Source of the DNA: Capsicum annuum
Lineage: Eukaryota; Streptophyta; Magnoliopsida; Solanales; Solanaceae
Length of the DNA stretch: 64,000 bases
Reading direction: 5' to 3'
Assembly: GCF_002878395.1 (NCBI RefSeq)
Contig: NC_061119.1
Location: 15,863,960 to 15,927,959 of the forward strand
Shown here in pieces: positions 56,457 to 64,000 of this stretch. The position numbers were made by a program, and so were the translations under genes. The notes beneath the pieces are model-generated. The model saw only the letters and a program-made list of their open reading frames with translations, was not told the origin of the DNA and made no database searches. Position 1 is the stretch's first letter. Every line of letters starts with the position of its first letter.

Positions 56457-58344
56457 ATCTCTAACAATACAATAAATAACATTTGTCTAAGTACTAGGAT
56501 AAGCTAGTTGGTCAATGAAACAAAATAAAATAACATATCCTATAACCAAGGTCTTCCAAAATAATGGAGGCTCACCAACTGCAAACTTCGGTCAAACAAT
56601 CTACTGCTTAGTGGGACCTCGGGACTATGCTTCAGATCCTGAAATATAGGGGGTCAATACAGATATACTAATATGCAGAGGAATCTAAAATAATGTACTT
56701 TTACACAAAATAAGTGAGAGCAATTCATAAAATGTTTTTCATATGATATGTGAAAACACATGGCAAACATAAAAGACTTTGAAACAATATTTAGAAACCA
56801 AGGTCACTCTTTGTTCTACTTCTGAGCTAAGTGGTACACCCTACAATTCAACAATTCCACGGGCTATATGAAATCCGACTTTGACTCGGAGGATAATCCC
56901 CCAACCCACGTTTACCTCAATATTTGGAGTTTCTAATTCTAATACACCGCAGGGAACTAGGACAACGAATAGTCCCTCTTTGGGGACATAATAACCCATA
57001 CCGACAAAACATGATTTTGGGTAATGATTTTACTGGGCTCATACCTTCTTCAGGTAATCACCTAACTCTCTTTAAGCCTATTTTTAATTTTTCCTAAACA
57101 TACATCATTCTAAACTTCAAAATCTAAAAATCTGAAGGAAATTCTGCATTCTTTTCTATTTTTAGTCTGTCATGGCATTTTCTATTTTGGTATCATCATA
57201 CCAACAATTGTAAGTCATATATCTAATCCATAAAATACCATGATTCAATACTTTTATTCAAAACATAATTTGGACCACCAAATCATTCAAACAGTACAAG
57301 AGAATCCGTGTATCGAAATTCATAAAAAATTATGCAAAGATTTTCTCTTTCAATTCACAACATGTTGTGGTCAATTACCTTGTAGAAAACCATAAAATTC
57401 TTTTAATAATTATATTTAACATTTACAAACAAAAAATATCCCTCTCTTCAATTCACAACCAATATACAGTTCATAAATAATAGTAATACCCTAGGTTCAT
57501 GCTTTAAGATATGCAATTGAGTAACCCATAACTTGTAAATAAAAAAATAACACAATGAGAGAGGGAAATATGTTATTCATGCTCTCAATTCATGTTTTAA
57601 AACTGAAAACACATATATACATATACACAAGGAAAAATTCAAGGTTACAGGAAAGCCTCAAAAACAAAATGTTTAGAATGTAGACTTCTTAATGTAATTC
57701 AAAATCCCTCATTACGATTTCTCAACGCTCAAAAACTTGTTCAAACAATTTCATCATGCACATGTAGTTTAAGAAAAACCCCACGAACCTTAGATTACTT
57801 AGTTTGAAGAAGGGAACTCAAATCTTCAATCACTTTCTGGGAATCTTGGACTTAAAGATTTAACTTTTGATCTTTAGGGGATGGTTAGGGTTTTTATGAG
57901 GAAAACTAACCATTTTTGAGCATATAATGCCCTATAAACATTTAAATCTTCAATTTTCATTACTTGGGTCTATAGGGAAAGACAAGACTACCCCTCAGAT
58001 TTAAAATTCACAACTGAAACCCGAATTTAGGTCTTACCACGATATGCCAAGGCAACGCGACGCGCCACAATCGCGGTGACCTACTATTTTGGGAATTCAA
58101 ATATGTCCCAAACCTCGTCCAAAAAATTCAAACCCCCCCCCCCCCCGAGACATCCCTTTACATCCCTAAGTCAACTAAAAAATCTACATCTTGACGTCGG
58201 AAAGATCAAATTAAAAACCATTGAAGTTAAGGGCTCAAAATATGACTAAACCCATTTTAATACATAGAGAAATTTTCAGGTTGCAAGATACCCATGCATG
58301 CTACTAAGGGTGGTATCAACACGTGAATGCTACAGGGTGTTACA
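56457..58344 (-). repeat. LTR of chromovirus E, main part
   Basis: Continues the LTR begun at 47990-48207. It starts within AAAATCTCTAACAATACA, the position matching 54297 in GypD, and ends CAGGGTGTTACA. A 14-base C run lies at 58133-58146. More diverged from the GypD LTRs than they are from each other. Confidence 0.82.
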
Positions 58345-59056
58345 TTATCCATCCCCTGGGATCATTCATCCCTAAATAATAGCTCAAAACAAAGACAAGA
58401 ATGATTTCAAGCATACCAAGGAAATGATAAAGAGAATAGTATATGATTTGTTCCTTCTATGTCGTTATCCACAATCTCAAAGATGTTTGGGTATCTGGTT
58501 TATATGTCATCTTCTGACACCCAAGTAGCTTCCTCAGCTTCTTAATTCTTCCACAACACCTTAACCAAAGCTATTTCCTTACTCCTTAGATGCCAAACTT
58601 GGCAATCCAAAATGGCAATGGGTTATTCTTCATATGACAAGGAGTCCTTCACATTGATCTCTTCTATAGGAAACACAAGAGAGTGGTCTCTAATATACTT
58701 TTTCAACATGGAACACTAGATGTATGGAAGCCAGACTCGCAGGCAAGTCTAATTCGTAAGAACCCTTACCTATCCTTATCATAATCTAATAGGGTCCTAT
58801 ATAACGAGGACTAATCTTCTTTATCTTTCTAAATCGCATGACTCCTTTCCTAGGGAAGACCTTTAGGAATACTCAATCATCCACCTCGAATTTAAAATCT
58901 CTCCTTCTAACATCGGTATAAGACTTGTGTTGACTCTTAGGAATCTTAAGCCACTCTCTTATAATCGTCACCTTCTCCACTGCCTGATCAATAAGGCCAG
59001 GACCAAACAATCAAGTTTTACCTACTTCATACACTCTAATTGGGTCATTGTAGATA
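58345..59056 (-). pseudogene. Chromovirus E integrase end and chromodomain-like tail
   Basis: Minus strand, from 59056 down: PIRVYEVGKT, GPGLIDQAVEKVTIIREWLK, RRRDFKFEVDDWVFLKVFPR, KGVMRFRKIKKISPRYIGPY, GKGSYELDLPASLAS, VFHVEKVY. Then, after frame changes, LSYEEPIAILD-like and EIALVKVLWKN, ATWVSEDDI, RYPNIFEIV. This is the same C-terminal module as in GypA. It is truncated upstream at the junction with copia F. Confidence 0.87.
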
Positions 59057-59300
59057 GAATTGTAGCAAAGAAGACCAAAATTTGTCAAACCAAGCTCTGG
59101 GAGTTTGTTTTAATCCATACAAAGACCGCTTCAATTTGCATACATATGTTGTAGGCAATAAGAACAAACCTTGTGGAGGTTTTATATAAATATCCTCTTT
59201 ATTATCACCATGAATAAAAGCATTTTTGACATCCATTTGATGAAGAGTCCAATTTCGTAAAGCAATAATGGCTATAATAGTTCACTCCGTTGTTATTTTT
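59040..59300 (-). pseudogene. Copia F reverse transcriptase start
   Basis: The open stretch 59236-59045 reads MDVKNAFIHGDNKEDIYIKP, then YVCKLKRSLYGLKQTPRAWF and DKFWSSLLQF. These are the conserved copia RT blocks before the catalytic YVDD, which is lost to the truncation. The region 59300-59690 upstream probably continues RT in broken frames. Confidence 0.88.
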
Positions 59301-60800
59301 CTACTAGTGCAAAATTCTCTTCATAGTTCACACCATACTCTTTCTTGTTACCAAGAACAACCAATCGAGCTTTATAACGATCAAGAGTTCCATCATAATG
59401 AAGTTTAATCCAATTGGATGTACATTTAGAGGACATGAAATAATATCCTATGTGTGATTTTCTTTAAGAGCCAAAAGTTCTTCCTCCATTGCCTTCTGCC
59501 AACATTCATGCTTAGAAGATTGTAAGTAACAAGTTGGAATAGAAATGGTGGATAAATTATATGAAAATCCATACCAATTAGGAGTATGATTTACTCTCGT
59601 AGATCGTCGAGTGGGCTCAAGAGGAGCGCTGTCCTTGAAGAATTCTCAAATTCTAGTTGTGGAGCAATTTCAGGTGGCGGATCAATATCAGGAGGGGTAA
59701 AGTTGGCCGCCGATGTTTGTACACAAATCTAGGTTTGAACCTCTTAGAATAAGATGACAAATCCTCAAAAGTAGGAAGAATAAGAGAAGCAGGAGATGAC
59801 TCAACATGAGTAGGAAAAAAATATTGATTCTCAAAGAAAACAACATTCCTAGAAACATGAAATTTATTAGATCATGGATTATACCAGAGAAAACCTTTAT
59901 GTGAAGTACTATAACCAGTAAAAACACATTTAGTAGACAGAACTCAAAGTTTATCATTCTGAGAAGGAGGAAGATGCATAAAACAAATACAACCAAATGT
60001 ATGAAAATTATCATAGCTTGGATTTTTGTGATAAAGATGAAAATATGGAGATTCAAGATTTAATGACTTTAGATGGAAGTCTATTAATTAAGTAAACAGC
60101 AGCAGACAAAGCTCTCACCCAATACTTAGATGGAATAGAGGACTCAATCAATAAAGTTTGAGTGATATTTAAAAGATGACAATTTTTACATTCAGCAACC
60201 TCATTTTGTTGTCGTTTATATGGATAGGAGCATTGTGAGACTATTCCTTTTTCAAGCAAAAAAATTTTGAACTCAGAAGACAAATATTCTCTACAAGAAT
60301 CAGATCTTAATAATTTGATGCAAGTAGAAAATTGAGTCTAAATATAGGCCAAAAATGTTTTGAACATGGAAAATACCTCATATGTGGAACGAAGAAAATA
60401 TACCTACGTAAATCGACTATAATCATATATAAATGTCTCAAAGTACTTGAAATGAGCATGAGAAACAATTGGTGAAATACCCTAAACATCACTATGAATG
60501 ACATCAAAACACTTTGTTGCACGACTACCAAAATTATTAAAAGAAAGAATTTTACTCTTGCCTAATTTACAAGTAGAACAATCAAAGGAACAAGTGGAAA
60601 ATTAATTTTTGTTCCCCAATAAACTCGTATTTGATAAATGAGATAACACAATAAAATTTGGATGTCATAAGCGCTTATGCCATACCTTAGTCTTACTAGG
60701 TGTAGAAATACAAGCAAATGATAGAGCACGGGGAAAGGAAAAGGTATAGGAAACAGTCAACCAACATTAGGCCCCTTCGTAATTATCGTCCCCAACACCT
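59301..60800 (-). pseudogene. Copia F integrase
   Basis: The open stretch 60283-60053 reads FKIFLLEKGIVSQCSYPYKR, QQNEVAECKNCHLLNITQTL and PSKYWVRALSAAVYLINRLP, the end of the integrase core with the glutamate of the DDE triad (NEVAE). Upstream pieces (60531-60307) overlap the core in another frame. The hydrophobic 122-residue ORF 60056-59688 is in the wrong frame and is a shadow of the linker. Confidence 0.82.
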
Positions 60801-61089
60801 AATCCTGCACAAGACAACCATTATGAGAAAAATTCACATCACAATTGTTATCTACCAATTTTACAACTAAAATAAAACTAGTGGAGAGCTTTGGTGACAC
60901 AAAACATTGTTGAAAGTTTTAGTAATATCCCCAACCTTAGTAATGGGTAAATTACTACCATTGGCAACTTGAATTTGTGATGGACCAGGATACTTACAAA
61001 TATTTTTTAGCATAGTAGATGAGTTTGTCATATGATTGGAAGCTCCTTAATCAACAAGCAAAAAAAAAAATAGATACAAGATCATTACC

Positions 61090-62108
61090 TTATAGCCCTA
61101 AAGCTGAAAAAGCTGACATGATCATTTGTCTTACCATTTCAAAACTAAGAACTTGTCCCGAAGATGAGTTCTCAGTAGTGAAACCATTTTTCCCAGCTTG
61201 AAAAGCATTAACCTTACGATTTTGAGGTCGTGTGATACCCTCTATGATAATGTGTCCTTGTTGTTTGCAATAATTACAAAACTTCCTACTACAATTGCTA
61301 GGAATATGAACATATCCCTTGCAAATGTAGCATTGAGTTCTAGTCATATTCCTACCCTTTCCTTTACCTTGGGCACCAAATGTAACCACAATATCATCAA
61401 GTTGTTTGAAAGTATTTTGTGTGACAAAATGCTGCTCTTCATGGAGTAATTTCCTAAAACAAACATCCAAGGAGGGAGATGGGTCATGATTCATCAAGTG
61501 GAAGTGAACACTCCCAAACTAATAGCATAACTTTATCAAAAATTGATCTCAGTTTCTTTGCTCATGAACTTGTTGAATTACACAGAGAGATTCCGTAGGC
61601 ATTTTGGCATAGACTATATCTATAAATCCAGCCTATAAGTTTTGAAATCCAGAAAAATAATCCTAAATAGAAATACTTCCTTGAGAGTAATTAGAAATTT
61701 CATACCCTAAGTGAAAGCATCGGGCACTATTATCTTGGTTGTAAACCCCTTATAAATAATCCCACATGGCTTTAGCTATCTTCCATTCACCTAATTTTGT
61801 AGGATTAATAGGAGCAGGATTGGCTCCATATATATATCTCCATAGTTGTATTCCAGTAACAGATAACTGAAATTAAAACTACCATGATGAAAAATTCTTT
61901 CCAATGAAATAAGCACTGAATGATTCAAATAGATACAAAGTTATATTTATGAAAAATAAAAACACTGACTCAAAAATAATAAGCAAAATGGCCAATATCA
62001 ATGTCCAAGGTGTTAATTGCCAAGGAACAATCAACAAAAAAATCAAAATTTTCAAAAAGATTGAAAGAAACCAAAAATGAACTCTATGAAAAAAGACAAC
62101 GAAGAGAA
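61090..62108 (-). pseudogene. Copia F gag
   Basis: The open stretch 61497-61090 carries two knuckles, CYICKGYVHIPSNC and CNYCKQQGHIIIEG. The first has an aromatic change and the second has lost its last cysteine. Upstream, 61500-62108 is the expected gag body in broken frames. Downstream, from 61090 to 60800, is the protease interval; I could not place the DSG. Confidence 0.78.
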
Positions 62109-62121
62109 GGCTCTAATGCCA
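62109..62121 (-). promoter_or_regulatory. Copia F primer-binding site
   Basis: The minus strand reads TGGCATTAGAGCC, two transitions from the Met-tRNA-type TGGTATCAGAGCC, 11 bases after the LTR end. Confidence 0.7.
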
Positions 62122-62132
62122 TGTCAATTTTT

Positions 62133-62268
62133 TGTTGAATTCCTCTCAATATTGAGAGTCTTGACATTAAATTAAAAATATTCAATGATTATATCCCTAA
62201 AGATCCATCTTCCTATCCCTAAAAATCAGTTTTTTCTATTCCTCTAAATCCTCTATTCTATCCCACCA
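62133..62268 (-). repeat. Short LTR of copia F (~136 bp)
   Basis: On the minus strand it opens TGGTGGGATAG and closes GGAATTCAACA, followed by the primer site. It holds a perfect 16 bp palindrome CTCTCAATATTGAGAG at 62143-62158. The outer edge is set by the point where the RNase H reading of chromovirus G resumes. The partner LTR is not in the window, so the length is provisional. Confidence 0.6.
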
Positions 62269-64000
62269 AATCTGCTTCTAGAGTGGGGTTAGTTTTGGGT
62301 ATTGATGTAAAATGGGATAGTAATAACCTATGTGTCCAGTCAACTCAAGGATCACAAAAGGAATTACCCAACTCATGACTTAGAGTTAGCTATCGTAGTG
62401 TTTTCTTTGAAAATTTTGAGGCATTACCTTTATGGTGTTCACATTGATGTTTTTACAGATCATAAGAGTCTTCAATATATTTTTACTCAGTGGGAGTTGA
62501 ATGTTCGTCCTAAAAGGTGGTTGGAGTTATTGAAGGTCTATGACATAAGCATGATCAATCATCTAGATAAAGCCAATGTGGTAGATGACACACTGAGTAG
62601 GTTGTCCATGGGTATGCTATGTGAAAAAGGAAAAAAGAGAATTGGACAAATATATAAATAGATTATCCCATTTAGGAGTCCATTTGATTGACACTGATGA
62701 TAGGGAAGTATTAGTACAGAATGGTTTGGAATCATCTTTGGTAGTAGAAGTAATAGAAAAGCAGAAAAGTGATTTCTTAGTGAGACATTGGAAGTAGTCC
62801 AACAGTATAAAGTTAAGGTCTTCTCCCAATGGGTATATGGTGTACTTTGATATCAGGGTAGGCTTTGTGTTCCAAATATTGTTGGGTTGAGAGAAAGGAT
62901 ATTAGAAGAGACTTATGGATTGAGATATTCTATTAATCAAAGTGCTACTAAGATGTATCGAGACCTACGAGAAATTTATTGATGGAATGGTATAAAAAGG
63001 GACAAAGCAGAGTTTGTGGGAAAGCGTCCCAATTGCAAGCAAGTCAAGGTTGAACACCAGAGAGTGAAAGGTATGATACAAGAGATTAGTATCCATACTT
63101 GGAAGTGGAAATAAGTGAATATGGATTTCATTATAGGGCTGCTTCTTTCAATATGTCAGCATGACTCAATTAGGGTCATAGTAGATCGAATGACTAAGTC
63201 AGCCTATTTTCTACCTATTAAGACTTCATATATAGAAGAGGATTATGCCCGTATTTATATCCATGAGTTAGTAAGGATTCATGCGATCACTTTATTTATT
63301 ATTTTAGATAGAGGCACGTAGTTAACTCTATAAATTCGACAATCTTTTCATAATTGCCTGGGTACAAAGGTTAAGCTTACCACTGTGTTTTATCTACAGA
63401 TCGATGGTCAGGCTGAACGAGCAATTCATACACTAGAAGACATGTTGAGGGCGTGTTTTTTAGGTTTCAAAGGACGTTGGGATGACCACTTGCCGTTGAT
63501 TAAGTTCTCTTATAATAACAGTTATCATGTTAGCTTTTAAAGGGCTCCATTTGATGCACTGTATAAGCGTAGGTACAGATCACCCATATGATGGTTTGAG
63601 GTTTGAGAAGCGACATTGATTGGGACATATTATGTTATTGAGGCTTTCACTAAGGTTCAGTTGATTTGCCAAAGGTTGAAGACTTCTCAGAGTCATCAAA
63701 AGTCATATGCTAATGTGAGTAGAAGGGAACTCAAGTTTGAAGAAGGCTATTGGGTATTCCTAAAGGTGTATCATATGAAAGTAATAATGATATTTGGAGA
63801 AAAATAAAAGTTGAGTCTATGATTTGTTGGGCCTTACGAGATAGTAAATCGTGTAAGAGAGGTTTCTTATGAATTGAATCTTCTATCAGAGTTAGCGCGG
63901 TTCACGCAGTGTTCATGTTTCAAAGCTCAAGAAGTGCATTAGAAATCAGCCCGTAATAGTTCCCCTAGAGAGTATTGGATTCAAGTATAACTTGACTTAT
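62269..64000 (+). pseudogene. Chromovirus G RNase H and integrase, runs off window
   Basis: RNase H starts ASRVGL-like at 62275, then SSQLKDHKRNYPTHDLELAI, then DVFTDHKSLQYIFTQWELNV and LLKVYDISMINHLDKANVVD (62332-62661). Integrase: zinc part KRPNCKQVKVEHQ at about 63020; core VNMDFIIGLLLSICQHDSIR, IVDRMTKSAYFLPIKTSYIE, IILDRGT (63115-63321); DGQAERAIHTLEDMLR at about 63400 with the glutamate kept; RRELKFEEGYWVFLKVYHMK at about 63720; and the C-terminal VSYELNLLSELARF at 63861. About ten stops. Its orientation is opposite to chromovirus E, so it is a separate element. Confidence 0.9.

Larger units (their letters stand above)
47990..59056 (-). mobile_element. Chromovirus E (minus), 3' LTR split by GypD, 5' part lost
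   Basis: The 3' LTR is in two parts, 47990-48207 and 56457-58344, which align in sequence order with the GypD LTRs. To the right, on the minus strand, a PPT (around 58345-58362) and the integrase end follow. The internal region stops abruptly at about 59056, where copia F begins, so protease, RT and most of integrase are missing. Confidence 0.82.
59057..62268 (-). mobile_element. Copia element F (minus), 3' truncated in RT
   Basis: Minus order: short LTR (62268-62133), primer site TGGCATTAGAGCC (62109-62121), gag with zinc knuckles, integrase, RT start. The RT ends abruptly at about 59057 against chromovirus E, so RNase H and the 3' LTR are absent. The right edge cuts into chromovirus G, which reads on from 62269. 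Confidence 0.82.

Noticed and set aside
58133..58146. 14-base C run as a functional G-quadruplex site
   Set aside because: A single homopolymer run in a decayed LTR; no spaced G tracts, and its length could be a sequencing artefact.
59688..60056. 122-residue hydrophobic minus ORF as a membrane protein
   Set aside because: It lies in an alternate frame of the copia F integrase/RT linker; the hydrophobic residues come from T-rich codons on the minus strand.
59057..64000. Chromoviruses E and G as two halves of one element split by copia F
   Set aside because: They read on opposite strands, so they cannot be the two sides of a simple insertion.

Overview
This window is plant nuclear DNA made almost entirely of nested, decayed transposable elements. 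I found no confident host gene and no rRNA, tRNA or CRISPR. The lineages (Tekay/Del-type chromoviruses with ~2.4 kb LTRs, an Ogre/Tat element with a plant-mobile-domain ORF1, several Ty1/copia elements, a caulimovirid insert) and the AT-rich decay fit a large-genome eudicot. Solanaceae is my best guess, by inference only. The setting looks like old heterochromatin: nearly every coding region carries stops and frameshifts, and mismatches inside target-site duplications (TSDs) are C-to-T or G-to-A.

Layout. (1) 1-4563: copia element A (+), cut by the window edge, with a 1.24 kb terminal-inverted-repeat element at 511-1748 and a 3' LTR at 3378-4563. (2) 4564-46200: copia element X (+), split in two. 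Its left end is disrupted by a caulimovirid (endogenous pararetrovirus) segment at 4950-6904. Its body is split at 9043/43108 by chromovirus GypA (9044-43107). GypA holds solo LTR B (14364-16782, TSD CTTAC) and a reverse-oriented solo LTR C (18461-40247, TSD CTTCA/CTTTA). LTR C in turn holds an 18.2 kb Ogre element (20426-38608, minus strand, TSD CTAAT). (3) 46200-47989: a possible copia protease relic and unassigned sequence. (4) 47990-59056: chromovirus E (minus), whose LTR is split by an 8.2 kb element, GypD (48208-56451), with no coding capacity. (5) 59057-62268: copia element F (minus), with a very short LTR. (6) 62269-64000: chromovirus G (+), running off the window.

The order of insertion can be read from the nesting: X, then GypA, then LTRs B and C, then Ogre inside C. 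Separately, E came before GypD.

Points most worth a second look: a thrice-repeated motif in the Ogre element, one copy by each coding block, with a conserved outer stem and differing inner hairpins; the caulimovirid segment with promoter, duplicated primer site and ATGA-linked small ORFs, ending at its primer-binding site; the palindrome-cored Ogre minisatellites; and the TIR element with a UNCG-type hairpin and a T-arm-like fold in its first 90 bp.
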